Origin: Crossaster papposus
Lineage: Eukaryota > Echinodermata > Asteroidea > Velatida > Solasteridae
Assembly (NCBI GenBank): GCA_037893245.1
Contig: JBAIAA010000008.1
Location: 3,058,501 to 3,122,500, forward strand
DNA: 64,000 nt
Reading direction: 5' to 3'
This document shows, one piece after another, positions 48,984 through 58,666 of the stretch; the stretch's first letter is position 1; each line of letters begins with the position of its first letter. The notes under the pieces were generated by a model. It did no database searches and was not told the DNA's origin. It worked only from the letters and a program-made list of their open reading frames with translations. A program made the position numbers and the translations under genes.

Positions 48984-51262
48984 TCAGGCAATACCGCTAT
49001 GCCGCAACAAAGCATCGGTATTAGGCTTCCGCCCTCTAAAATTGACAAACAGTGTCATGGGTTCTGCAGAGCCACCTTTGGCAAGAATCTCATTGAGAAA
49101 TGCCTGCCCGGTGTGTTCATTAAAAATGCCCTCTTCTTCAAACCGTGAGAATGCGTCAGCAGAAAGCACTTCAGCCCACTTATAACTGTAGTAACCCGCT
49201 GCATAACCGCCGGCAAAAATATGACTAAAGCTATTTTGAAAACGATTGAAGGCGGGTGGGTGAATAACAGCAACCTGCTCACGGACGGTGTTCAAAACAC
49301 GCTGAACATCGATGCCTTTTTTGTAGTCTCTATGCAGGCGGAAAGCAAATAAAGCAAATTCCAGCTGCCTGACCATCATCATGGCTGACTGGAAATTACG
49401 GGCAGCAAGGAGTTTATTCAGCTTGTCTTCAGGCAGGGCAGCACCGGTTTCGTAATGCCCTGAAATGATGGCAAGGCCTTCTTTCTCCCAGCACCAGTTT
49501 TCCATAAACTGGCTGGGTAGTTCGACTGCATCCCACGCAACACCGTTCATACCCGACACAGCTGCATAATCAACCTGTGTAAGCATATGGTGCAACCCAT
49601 GCCCAAACTCATGGAATAATGTGACGACCTCGTCATGGGTTAACAGTGCGGGTTTATCACCGATAGGCGGTGTGAAATTGCAGGTTAAATAGGCGACTGG
49701 GAGTTGCACCGTATCAATGATTTTTCTGCGAACCCTGCACGCATCCATCCAGGCACCGCCGCGTTTGTGCTCTCTGGCAAATAAGTCGAGATAAAAGCGA
49801 CCGATGACGTTTTTTCTGCGAAAAATATTGTAAAACCGAACATCAGGGTGCCAGGTGTCAACATCAGTGACTTGTTCAAAGTGAATACCAAATAACTTCG
49901 TGGTGACATCAAACATCCCTTTGATCAGGGCTTACGCATAAATGGTTACTGTAAAATCTTAATTTCTAGTGGATTTACCTAGATATTGATCTGTATTCGT
50001 GATTATTATGCACTCTTAACCTTTTTTGAATGACAGTGGCTGTATATTACGGAGGGTTTACATCGAAAAAAAATTGATCAATTATTTGGGGTATATGAAA
50101 GTCTCTTCTGACACAGGAGCTACAGAAGCTAAACCATAGTTCCAATATGATGCGTAAGCCCTGTCCCTTTGATGGTTTTTTCAGCAGGAAACCATGGGCG
50201 AAGTTCTTCCTGAGAAATGGCGTAGCGTGACTGTCTGAGTTTCTCGGCGTAATAACCAATATCCCAGGCTTGTAAGTCATCGGCATTATGCTCACTGACG
50301 GCGTAGGCTTGTAATTCTGCCAGCTCCTTTTCTGCCTGCGGTTTACTGCGTTTAGCCAACTCCTCCAGAAAATCAATAACGGCTTCACTGCTGTCGGCCA
50401 TTTTGGTGGCCAGAGAATACTCGGCGTAATTGTTAAAACCCAGTAAATGGGCTAACTGATGCCGGACTTCCAGTATGTCTACTATATGCGCTGAGTTGTC
50501 GTGCTGTGTGGCATTAGGTCCCTGGTCGGAGGACCGTGTGCAAAAAGCGGTATAAACCTCTTTTCGAAAATCACGGTTATCACAATACGTCATTACCGGG
50601 AAATAGCTGGGGAAATCCAGCGTAAACAGCCAGCCTGTGTCATGGCCTTTTGATGTGGCCAGCTGCTTTGCTGCTGCGATAGCAGATTCGGGTAATCCAG
50701 AGAGAACGTTGTCATCGATGATTAATTGGCTCCATGCCATTGTGGTATCGAGCACATTGTCTGAGAATTGGCTGGTGAGCGCCGAGAGCTGTTTTTTCAG
50801 GGCTTTATACTGTTGTTTTTGTGTTTCAGGCAGAGCCACGCCTGCCAGTTTAAAATCACGTAACTGATTTTCAATCACTTTTTTCTGAGCATCATCGTAC
50901 GGTTTAAACGCTTCAGATTGGGATAATGCCTTATAAGCTTGATACAACTTGGGGTTTTGCCCCATTTTTGTTGAGTATTCCGACAACAGAGGCAGGCAGG
51001 CATTATATGCCTCTCGCAAGGCCTCACTATTAACAACGGCATTCATGTGCCCTACCGGTGACCAGGCCTTGCTGAGACGGTCGTTAATGGTATCTAAAGG
51101 TAGCTGTAGAGTATCCCAGATAAATTCAGTACCGCCTTTTAGCAGGCTTTCCACAAAGGCTTCCTTATCAGCAATGATCTGTTCGATGGCAGGCTTTACA
51201 TGCTCGGGGTTGAGCTCGGGAAAAAGCGGTAGTTCACTACTTTCAAGCAAAGGATTACTCAT
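48984..51262 (-). pseudogene. prlC: Oligopeptidase A gene split by a 238-bp MITE
   Basis: Oligopeptidase A is a cytoplasmic M3 zinc peptidase that degrades peptides such as cleaved signal peptides. The first part runs from ATG 51262 (MSNPLLESSELPLFPELNPEH) to FPAEKTIKG, the second from MFDVTTKLFGI to the stop at 48984; removing the MITE and one TCCCTTTGAT copy restores KTIKGMFDVTT in frame, about 680 residues. The active-site HEFGHGLHH and downstream Glu are in the second part. The second part begins with an ATG and could be translated alone, but it would lack the N-terminal half, so activity is unlikely. Confidence 0.93.
49926..50163. repeat. MITE-like element 3 (238 bp) inside prlC
   Basis: The ends CAGGGCTTACGCAT and ATGCGTAAGCCCTG are perfect 14-bp inverted repeats. 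They are flanked by a 10-bp duplication TCCCTTTGAT (49916-49925 and 50164-50173). A duplication of this size fits mobilisation by an IS4-group transposase. The interior is AT-rich and non-coding. Confidence 0.9.
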
Positions 51263-51347
51263 TGTTATGCTCCTATTGAAGTCAAAGGCTCACTCAATCC
51301 ATTGAAGATCAGGGTATAATGATGATAATTCAAGTGCGTCCACTCTT

Positions 51348-51401
51348 AGAAGCTGTTCATAATCTTATTGTGCTCACAATAAGGTCATGAACAGCTTCTT
51401 A
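51348..51401. repeat. Long imperfect hairpin upstream of the carbonic-anhydrase-like gene
   Basis: The left arm AGAAGCTGTTCATAATCTTA and the right arm (inverse AAGAAGCTGTTCATGACCTT) pair over about 25 bp with a small central loop. It lies between divergent prlC and the downstream gene. It may be a MITE-like palindrome or a structural leader; no clear T-run supports a terminator. Confidence 0.6.
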
Positions 51402-51422
51402 TACTAAACACGAGTCATTGAA

Positions 51423-51950
51423 ATGAAACCATTTAGAGGCAAGTCCCCCAATATTGGCGAAAGGGTCTACATTGCTGAGTCCGCTGAGCTGATTGGTGAT
51501 GTCACTATAGGCGATGATAGCTCAGTCTGGCCAACGGTGGTCATTCGGGGTGATATGCACCGCATTACTATCGGTGCAAGAACCAGCATTCAAGACGGTT
51601 CTGTCCTTCACATTACCCATGCCAGTAACGACTATAACCCCGCGGGCTACCCTCTTACCATTGGCAGTCATGTTACGGTGGGTCATAAAACGGTACTTCA
51701 TGGTTGCACTGTCCATGACCGATGCTTAATTGGTATTGGCGCCATTATTATGGACGGGGCTGTGGTCGAAAACGATGTGATTGTCGGTGCAGGTAGCCTC
51801 GTACCGCCCGGAAAACGGTTGGAAAGTGGTTATATTTACAAAGGAAATCCTGCCAAAAAAGCACGTCCCCTCACAGAAAAAGAGCGTTATTTTCTGCGCT
51901 ACAGTGCCGATAATTATGTCAATCTGAAAGATGAATACTTGAAACAGTAG
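51423..51950 (+). CDS. Gamma-carbonic-anhydrase-family hexapeptide-repeat protein
   Basis: This 175-residue protein has a left-handed beta-helix of hexapeptide repeats (IGDVTIGDDSSVWPTVVIRGD and so on) and a C-terminal helix. Metal-ligand His residues are in HITHAS, VGHKTVLHGC (His-x4-His). It belongs to the YrdA/PaaY/Cam group; trimers bind zinc or iron, and some hydrate CO2 while others hydrolyse thioesters. The specific activity cannot be told. ATG 51423 is well placed; the next gene follows after 26 bp. Confidence 0.88.
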   Translation: MKPFRGKSPNIGERVYIAESAELIGDVTIGDDSSVWPTVVIRGDMHRITIGARTSIQDGSVLHITHASNDYNPAGYPLTIGSHVTVGHKTVLHGCTVHDRCLIGIGAIIMDGAVVENDVIVGAGSLVPPGKRLESGYIYKGNPAKKARPLTEKERYFLRYSADNYVNLKDEYLKQ

Positions 51951-53125
51951 CCACCCCGACACAGGAACTAGCACGGATGCCAAGTCCCCTGAAAATCAGC
52001 AGTTTAACGATTCAACTTTTTCTTGCGCTCACACTCTTCGTTACGTTGCCCCTTGGCGTCATGCTGTTTATGGGGGGGAGTGAGATCAAGCAGCAGTTTT
52101 TAAAGACGTCTGAGGAGGATATTCATCACCTTGCTGAGGAGTTGGGTCAGAAAATTGACAATTATTATGCAACCACCCTAACTAATATGGCGTTTATTTC
52201 AACATCGGCTGAGATTCTTTTGAATAACAAAAAGAGCGCGACTGAGAAAGTGGCGTTACAGAGAGTCATGAAGGACTGTGTCAGGGAGTATGAGTATGAA
52301 AATTTATTTGTAGGCAATGCTGCAGGGGATATTGTATTCGGTGCACGGCCTCATACTGCAGTAGGGAAGAATATTTATAATGCGTCCTTGTCAGGGTCTC
52401 GGCTTGCCATCAGTGCTAACTCGGCCTTGTCACTAAAGATGATCATGCACTCCGGTGCTGTTGAAAGCGTTGTTGATGGCAAGGCAAATACACAGATTAT
52501 TGTTCAACCGATTATTGGTGAAGAGAGTAACCCTCAAGGCTTGCTGGCGCTTGAAGTCAGCTATGGGCACGTCATACCCGCAGTCTTGGAAAAGGCAAAG
52601 CAGTTAAAAAATGCATCCAGCATTATGATGATCGATAAGCTGTCAGCGATGGTGTACTCCACCGAATCAATGGTAGGTCATAAAGCATTATTTGGCACAG
52701 TCCCTTATCTAGAGTGGAAACGCCAGAATAAGACGGCCGAAAAAATGACAACCACAGTAACCTATAAAAATGCTAAGGGTATTAACGTCCTTGGTGCTTA
52801 TCGGCCTGTTTCCATTGCGAATAATCAACAGCTGCTCATTATTGAAATGCCGTTGTCGATGCTATGGGCATCATTGCAGGCGATGATTCCTGTTTTTCTA
52901 GCCGGCTTGCTGACGCTGTTGATCATGAGCATTGTGTTTGTCCTGTTTTTCTCGCGGAGAATACATTCGCCACTTTATAAGATAACAACGTGGATTCAAA
53001 ATATAGCGGATGGAAAAAAGGCCAATTGCTATGCTCTTTCTCAAAATACAGATATCAAGCGATTAAGCCAGTCAGTGTTGAATCTTAACAGCAGTTTTTC
53101 GCTGCAAAGAACATTTCAACAACAA

Positions 53126-54242
53126 TAGAACTTACGCATTGACAGGTCCGGCAAAAAATGGCCTCAACCATTCCTTCCCCTCGGAGAAGCTTTTTATGAA
53201 ATCCCAGGTAGCTTCTTTGAGGGCGTCTTTCCTGACGCTATAGACGCTTCTGAGTGACCCTGATACTTTCATCGCCTGAAGACAGGTATAGCCAAAGATA
53301 GCCGCAAAAATATGATTCCGGACCTGTCGCTCCCCTCTCACCTGAAAACGCTCAATGTTGCAGAGTTGCTTTAATGCCCGGTGATACTCTTCGATCGCCC
53401 AATGATGTTGGTGCAGCTGATCAAAATCAGATCGTGGAGATAGATCTGCTCCGACATGAGGAGTGTAAACAACGTAATGGCGCAGCGCGTTTTTGAGTCG
53501 CGTCCGGTAGAGTCGTACATGACCAAAGTTACGTAGCCATACAGTTTTTCCTTCTTCGGGAATCTCCAGGCTCTGCACCTGTTGGTAGTTACCCTTTTGC
53601 ACAGAGACAGTACGGTTGCTTTTAACAGCGAACATAAAACCCAAACCATTGTTTTTCACAGCTTTGAGGTTTCCAATACTGCTATACCAAGAGTCACCGG
53701 TAACACATGCAGGTTCGAGTCCCCATGCCAGTACTTCTTTCAGCATATCGACAAAGTAGTCATTTTTAGTTTTGCCATCGGCTGGATTGTAAATACGGAA
53801 ATTAACGGGCAAGTTGTAGCCTTTGATGTCCGTGTAATAAAGCGTGATGAGATTAATACCCTTGACGGTTTTGTGGTGCTTTCCTGAGTAGTAATGACCG
53901 ACTAAAGCCGTGTAATGGGTATAAGGTTTATCCAGCACCGTATCATCAACCGATAGCGTCCCACCTTCAAGAATAAGCCTTGCTGACGCTTCTAGAAAAA
54001 GATCTTCAGGAGCAAAGTTTTCACGTTGGAGAAAGCGGTTAACACTGTCATGCGATATATCACTCAATTCGCTAAGACGGGTACAGGTGGCTGATTTGGG
54101 TTCACAGAGTAGAAACCCCGTATACTTCGGGAGGTCGCACTTGGCTGTTGTTGGTTTTGTTATTTTTCTACGCACGACGACATCCACTGTTTTTTTGCTG
54201 ATCTAGCAATTTTTTTGGATGTCTGTCAATGCGTAAGTTCTA
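53126..54242 (-). mobile_element. IS-A copy 7
   Basis: This full 1117-bp copy has the perfect duplication AACAA (53121-53125 and 54243-54247). It is a clean, probably recent insertion in the sensor gene. Confidence 0.96.
53132..54187 (-). CDS. IS-A transposase (copy 7)
   Basis: This intact 351-residue transposase has one private change (RLKNALRHYV for RLKNELRHYV). The catalytic motifs are unchanged. Likely active. Confidence 0.92.
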   Translation of the reverse strand: MDVVVRRKITKPTTAKCDLPKYTGFLLCEPKSATCTRLSELSDISHDSVNRFLQRENFAPEDLFLEASARLILEGGTLSVDDTVLDKPYTHYTALVGHYYSGKHHKTVKGINLITLYYTDIKGYNLPVNFRIYNPADGKTKNDYFVDMLKEVLAWGLEPACVTGDSWYSSIGNLKAVKNNGLGFMFAVKSNRTVSVQKGNYQQVQSLEIPEEGKTVWLRNFGHVRLYRTRLKNALRHYVVYTPHVGADLSPRSDFDQLHQHHWAIEEYHRALKQLCNIERFQVRGERQVRNHIFAAIFGYTCLQAMKVSGSLRSVYSVRKDALKEATWDFIKSFSEGKEWLRPFFAGPVNA

Positions 54243-54890
54243 AACAAAAACAATGGTTGGAGCAGCGATTGTCTGGCTTGTATGAAAAAATGAATGGTGT
54301 GATGGAGCTTCAGGAACTGTGCAATAAAATCACGATTTATCTGGCAAAGCATGTTAATGCTTCCGCTGCAGGCATATATATCATGAATAGCGAGTCCGTC
54401 TTGATGTTGACGGGGAGGTATGGCTGCTCAGAGAAAGACCGTTTCTTAACAGCGGCTGACAGTAAGGAAGGAGGGCTTGTTTATGAAGCCATAGCCCGTA
54501 ATCAGGCGATTGAGTTACGTGATATCTCAGAAAATTTCTTTCATTTGGAAACCGCACACCTTGATCAAAAGCCGGACGCTATTTATATCGTCCCTTTTCA
54601 TTATGGCAATATAGCGAAAGGGGTAATGGTATTTGCACTCATTGGCGGGATCAAAAAGCAGCAGGAGAAGTTACTGAATGATGCGGCTTCACCTATTGCC
54701 AGTGCGGTTCACTCGTTAGAATTGACGCTGACGAAAACTGAGGGCGAACCGATATAACTGAAAGTTTGTTTATTGTGCTTTATATTTCTTTTGATTATTT
54801 ATAAATCATAAAATAACCCTCAGTCTCAACACTACCAGCTAATCTAGCGCTAAACTGAAGAGTATCCCTCTCCAATTTATAGTGACGGCC

Positions 54891-55112
54891 ATGGGTGATC
54901 TTGCCACTACTGTCTTAGACAGCCGCTTGCTATCTAGCGTATCAACGGACGATGGCTATCTAAAATCTCAGCGCGCCGCCTATGAAGAAAAAAGAGAAGC
55001 TGAAAAGCAAATCGTCTTTAATCAACTCAGCGCTGATGACTATAAAGGCCCCGCCAAAAACAAAACTGCCCGGCTTGCTGCGATTATTGCCAGGCATCGG
55101 ATGATTATCTGA
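54891..55112 (+). CDS. Possible small protein, unknown
   Basis: This has 73 residues from ATG 54891 (MGDLATTVLDSRLL), mostly charged and helical with a basic end (NKTARLAAIIARHRMII). The ribosome-binding site is weak and no family is recognised. It may be a chance frame. Confidence 0.3.
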   Translation: MGDLATTVLDSRLLSSVSTDDGYLKSQRAAYEEKREAEKQIVFNQLSADDYKGPAKNKTARLAAIIARHRMII

Positions 55113-55244
55113 ATAATCCATTGTATTCATCTTAGTGATAAATAATACTGTTTTGTTGTCATATTCCTGCAAAGGATAAACAGAGCTAATTATTTGAAAA
55201 ATTTCAGTAGAAGGCAATGATAACGGGTTGATAGAGATAGGAAG

Positions 55245-55265
55245 TTCCCACGCTTGGCGTGGGAA
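55245..55265. repeat. Perfect short hairpin (REP-like)
   Basis: TTCCCACGC-TTG-GCGTGGGAA is a 9-bp perfect stem with a 3-base loop, 31 bp after the end of the secreted-protein gene. There is no T-run. It resembles dispersed GC-rich palindromes and may stabilise or end transcripts. Confidence 0.55.
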
Positions 55266-55295
55266 TCAGAGAGTGTATGGCAATGGAAGATATTA

Positions 55296-56201
55296 TTAAT
55301 TAGTCTTCCAGTTTTGAGGGAGTTTTATATAGACTTCATTTTGTCGATTATCTCCTAAGTCTCGCATGTCAGGCTCTTTTCCCCCAGCATATCTTTTTCT
55401 ATCTACAGCAATATAATTAGAGCTTTCAAGTAATTTTCTATCTCTAAGTTTACCTATTGCTCTTCCTAGTTGCTCGAATGGTTTTCGAGCTGTTCCGGCT
55501 ACTGTTTGTCCGGTAACTGTTTTTCCATCGACTTTGACCCAGCCGCAACCAACGAAACATAAATAAACACCATCAATATTCTTTACCTTTGAAGAATCTT
55601 TGTTAGCCATTGCAATATACTTGTCGAGATCAGATTGGGAATCCTCTGGCTTTTGGAAGTTTAAATAAAATATTTGGCGATTATTATCTCTATTGGACGT
55701 GATTGAAAATCCTATCCTATTGTTTTCTTCATCATGATAAAATCGTGCTGAGTAATTGTTGGCTGCTTCCTGATATTGAGAAGTATCATCTTCTTTAATA
55801 CCTTCAATGAAGGTTAATAAATCACTGCCATTGATTGTTTTGTCGGTACCATTAAAGTTTAATCGTTGCATCAATAGAGCAAGACCTTTTGCATTAATGT
55901 CCAAACCGATTTCTGCCTTGATATATTTAAATTCTTCGATGTTGCATCTGTTACGAACCTCACACATTAATAAACCTATTTCAGGATTTGGGTGTGGCTT
56001 AATTTTTCCAAAATGGAAGATGCGATCATCATGTTCATATCCATCAAAAGATGTGATGGTTATACCGAGACTATTTTCAGGGACACCTCGAGGAGGGTTT
56101 CCATCTTCAGCATAAATCCACCTTAGTCGTGGGGCATCTGCATGGCTTAAAAAGGAAAATAAAAGTAAACTAAGAAAAAGTAAGTAATTAACTTTTTTCA
56201 T
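55296..56201 (-). CDS. Putative secreted protein, unknown
   Basis: The start ATG 56201 (MKKVNYLLFLSLLLFSFLSHA) is preferred over the longer frame because it yields a signal peptide and AGGTG lies 9 bases upstream; 301 residues. The mature protein has four Cys (CEVRNRC and CFVGCGW) likely to form two disulfides, and mixed polar sequence. There is no recognised domain. It is monocistronic, between a broken sensor gene and the broken pstS-like gene. Confidence 0.7.
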   Translation of the reverse strand: MKKVNYLLFLSLLLFSFLSHADAPRLRWIYAEDGNPPRGVPENSLGITITSFDGYEHDDRIFHFGKIKPHPNPEIGLLMCEVRNRCNIEEFKYIKAEIGLDINAKGLALLMQRLNFNGTDKTINGSDLLTFIEGIKEDDTSQYQEAANNYSARFYHDEENNRIGFSITSNRDNNRQIFYLNFQKPEDSQSDLDKYIAMANKDSSKVKNIDGVYLCFVGCGWVKVDGKTVTGQTVAGTARKPFEQLGRAIGKLRDRKLLESSNYIAVDRKRYAGGKEPDMRDLGDNRQNEVYIKLPQNWKTN

Positions 56202-56517
56202 AGATGGACACCTCATTATTGGAATTTTCATAAAAAGAGTTAATTGGAAATAATAGTACAAATCAGAAAGGTGTCTAATAGTTAGATCAGGATCTCATTG
56301 TTATGCCCTGCAAAAATGCCTATCTCTTTAACATTCAAGCAGTTACCTAAGTCCTAGTTTGGCCCTCTGCCGCTTAACCACCTCGGCAGGCAATGGAATA
56401 TACCCATCCTTCACCACGGCCTCCTGCCCCTGTTTTGAGAGGGTCAGCTTCAGAAAGGCGCTTTCCAGAGGGGGTAACGGCTTATTGGGCGCTTTATTCG
56501 CATACACATACAAATAC

Positions 56518-57628
56518 GGCTAAGTTCCTGTTAACAGTTGAATGAGCTACACTTCTCATGCCTTCTGGTTTTCAGGCACAACGTTATGCAATTCGAGCTA
56601 TTCAAGAATTTTATGGATGCCATTTCGACATTAACCCTTGAGCAATATGAAACCCTCAGCAGAGCAATGGCAGATGCTCAAATAGGTTCTGATGAAGCAG
56701 AAGAATCCACCGGTTCTGTCGCTATCGAGAACGAATACTCTTCAAATACTAAAAGCTCTACATCAGAACTTGAAACCTGCATTTTGTCTCACTTTGCAGA
56801 ACAGCCAGTTTGCCCTAAGTGCCAAGGACATGATATTGGTCGATGGGGTTTTCAAAACGAGCGTCAGCGCTACCGTTGCAAGACATGTAAAGCTACTTTT
56901 AATGCTTTCTCTGGTACGCCTCTAGCAAGGCTTAGATACCCCGAAAAATGGAATAACTATCTAACCGGGATGACTTACTCTATGACATTGCGAGCCTCGG
57001 CTAGTGAATATGGTGTTAGTCTTGAAACAGCGTTCCGCTGGCGTCACCACTTCCTTGAGGTCATAAATAATGATCAGGCAGAAGAGCTCAGAGGCATTAC
57101 AGAATTAGACGAAACTTTTTTCCGCGAGTCATTCAAAGGTCAGAGAAAAGGCCTGCCAAGGCCTACGCGAAAGCGTGGCAATGATCCCAACAAAGCGCGA
57201 AAGGTGCCGGTTTTAGTGGCTCGAGATCGTGAGAAGAACACTGTAGATGGCATACTCGAAAATGAAAGTGCTAATGAACTATGCCGTCATTTAAACGGGC
57301 GCATATCGATTGAAGGAACGGTCTGTGCCGATGCACACCTTGCCCACGAAAAGCTTGCTGAGAAACTTGGTTTTGAGTTCAAGGAGCTGGTTACTTCTGC
57401 TGGTCAGCATGTTATCGAAGGTATTTACCATATTCAGCATGTCAATGCTTACCACAGTAACTTAAAAACATGGATTGACGGTGTATTTCATGGTGTTGCT
57501 ACCCGGTATCTACCACATTATCTGGCCTGGAGACGTGATCTGACTGCATCAGTCAAGTTAAATACTGACCAATTCGTCAGAAGAATTTCGGAACATTGGT
57601 GCTCCCAACTGTTAACAGGAACTTAGCC
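56518..57628 (+). mobile_element. IS1595-family element
   Basis: The ends GGCTAAGTTCCTGTTAACAG and its inverse are perfect. They are flanked by TACAAATAC on both sides (56509-56517 and 57629-57637), which reads as an 8-9 bp duplication and fits the 8 bp usual for this family. The length is 1111 bp. Confidence 0.93.
56586..57626 (+). CDS. IS1595-family (ISXO2-like) transposase
   Basis: The start ATG 56586 (MQFELFKNFMDAISTLTLEQ) gives 346 residues; the frame is open 16 codons upstream. An N-terminal zinc ribbon (CPKCQGHDIGRWGF...YRCKTCKATF, about 75-105) precedes the DDE-type core with ITELDETFFRES, VCADAHLA and the ISXO2 end motif HVNAYHSNLKTWIDGVFHGVATRYLPHYLAWRR. The stop is inside the right terminal repeat. 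It appears intact. Confidence 0.93.
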   Translation: MQFELFKNFMDAISTLTLEQYETLSRAMADAQIGSDEAEESTGSVAIENEYSSNTKSSTSELETCILSHFAEQPVCPKCQGHDIGRWGFQNERQRYRCKTCKATFNAFSGTPLARLRYPEKWNNYLTGMTYSMTLRASASEYGVSLETAFRWRHHFLEVINNDQAEELRGITELDETFFRESFKGQRKGLPRPTRKRGNDPNKARKVPVLVARDREKNTVDGILENESANELCRHLNGRISIEGTVCADAHLAHEKLAEKLGFEFKELVTSAGQHVIEGIYHIQHVNAYHSNLKTWIDGVFHGVATRYLPHYLAWRRDLTASVKLNTDQFVRRISEHWCSQLLTGT

Positions 57629-58519
57629 TACAAATACCGTGACAGCGGGTAGCTGCCATCAATAGCATTTTCAGCGGTGGCGGCAATAAAGGGGTCTCCC
57701 GCACGTTTGGCCAACGGTACGCTGCGGACACTGGCGGTGTAATAGCCAATACCGGAGTAACCAATGCCATTAATAGAAGTACTGACGGACTGAACAACGG
57801 AGGCTGAGCTTGGCTGCTCGTTCACATTGTTTTTAAAATCGCCGTTGCACAGGGCTTTCTGCTTAAAATACCCATAGGTACCAGAAACCGAGTTGCGACC
57901 GAACAACTGAATGCGGCGTTTTTGCCAATTGCCGGTGAGGCCCAGTGCACCCCATTGAGTCACCGAATAGCGTTCATCGCAACGGAGGGTTCTGGAAAAC
58001 ACCGCATCGACCTGTGAAAGCGTCATGCCTTTAATGGGGTTGTCTTGATTCACAAAGACCGCCAACGCATCAATGGCCACGGGCACGGCGGTGGGTTGGT
58101 AACCATAATATTCTTCAAAGTCGGCCAGTTCACGGTCTTTCATTTTTCGGCTCATAGGGCCAAGGGTGGCCGTGCCCTCACTGAGAGCGGTGGATGAACC
58201 TGCTGCTTGAATTTGCACATTAACACTAGGCTGCTGTCGTTTAAATGCTTCAGCCCAGAGCGTCATCAGGTTTGCCAGTGAGTCAGAACCTGTACTGGAG
58301 AGCGTGCCGGATATACCAGAGGTTTTTGTGTAAACGGGCAAATCCGTATCAACCTTACTGGCAGTCGCGATGGGCAGGCCTGTGATAAACAGTGCCGTAC
58401 TGATTAAAGTGCGCAGTGTGATCCGTATACACTGTTGTTTTAGTGCTTTGATACAGCCTCCTCTGTAGCCCTGTTATCAGTGTCACCCTCATGATGGAGT
58501 GGCACTATAAATTATGTCT

Positions 58520-58537
58520 GTGACAGTTTAATGAAGC
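58520..58537 (-). promoter_or_regulatory. Pho box upstream of the pstS-like gene
   Basis: On the minus strand GCTTCATTAAACTGTCAC contains TCATNAAACTGTCA, shared exactly in its fixed positions with the pstA Pho box. A TATAGT-like -10 follows within the next 25 bases. PhoB control is predicted for the now-broken gene. Confidence 0.65.
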
Positions 58538-58666
58538 GATTGTTTTTTACCCGGAAGGACACCTTTCGCTTTACAAAGCACGACAGAGAACGGATATAAT
58601 CAAAAAACACGATAAACACCTCGTTAAAATAAAACGAATAATAATGCTGTCGGAGGTTGCTACATC

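Larger units (their letters stand above)
51977..54757 (+). pseudogene. dCache-HAMP-GAF sensor gene split by IS-A
   Basis: The first part starts at ATG 51977 (MPSPLKISSLTIQLFLALTL): a membrane helix at about 10-35, a periplasmic double-Cache-like domain (about 40-300), a second helix (about 305-330, FLAGLLTLLIMSIVFVLFF) and a HAMP linker (SRRIHSPLYKITTWIQNIADG). IS-A copy 7 enters at FQQ with duplication AACAA. Rejoined it runs FQQQKQWLEQRLSGL into a GAF domain and stops after TKTEGEPI, about 557 residues in all. No kinase, GGDEF or methyl-accepting domain follows, so the ancestral protein either used another partner or was already truncated. Confidence 0.85.
56343..58452 (-). pseudogene. pstS: PstS-like phosphate-binding protein gene, split by IS1595 and lacking a start codon
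   Basis: The frame from 58452 encodes a signal-peptide-like segment ([20 protein letters not shown]) and a PstS-type body with [39 protein letters not shown] and [15 protein letters not shown]1595 enters at SRYL; the last 57 residues ([18 protein letters not shown] to [10 protein letters not shown]) lie at 56343-56517. A GAGGAGG ribosome-binding site precedes ATC (58452-58450), where an ATG would be expected, so the start codon seems mutated. It would bind phosphate in the periplasm for PstCAB. A Pho box lies 68 bp upstream. Confidence 0.88.
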
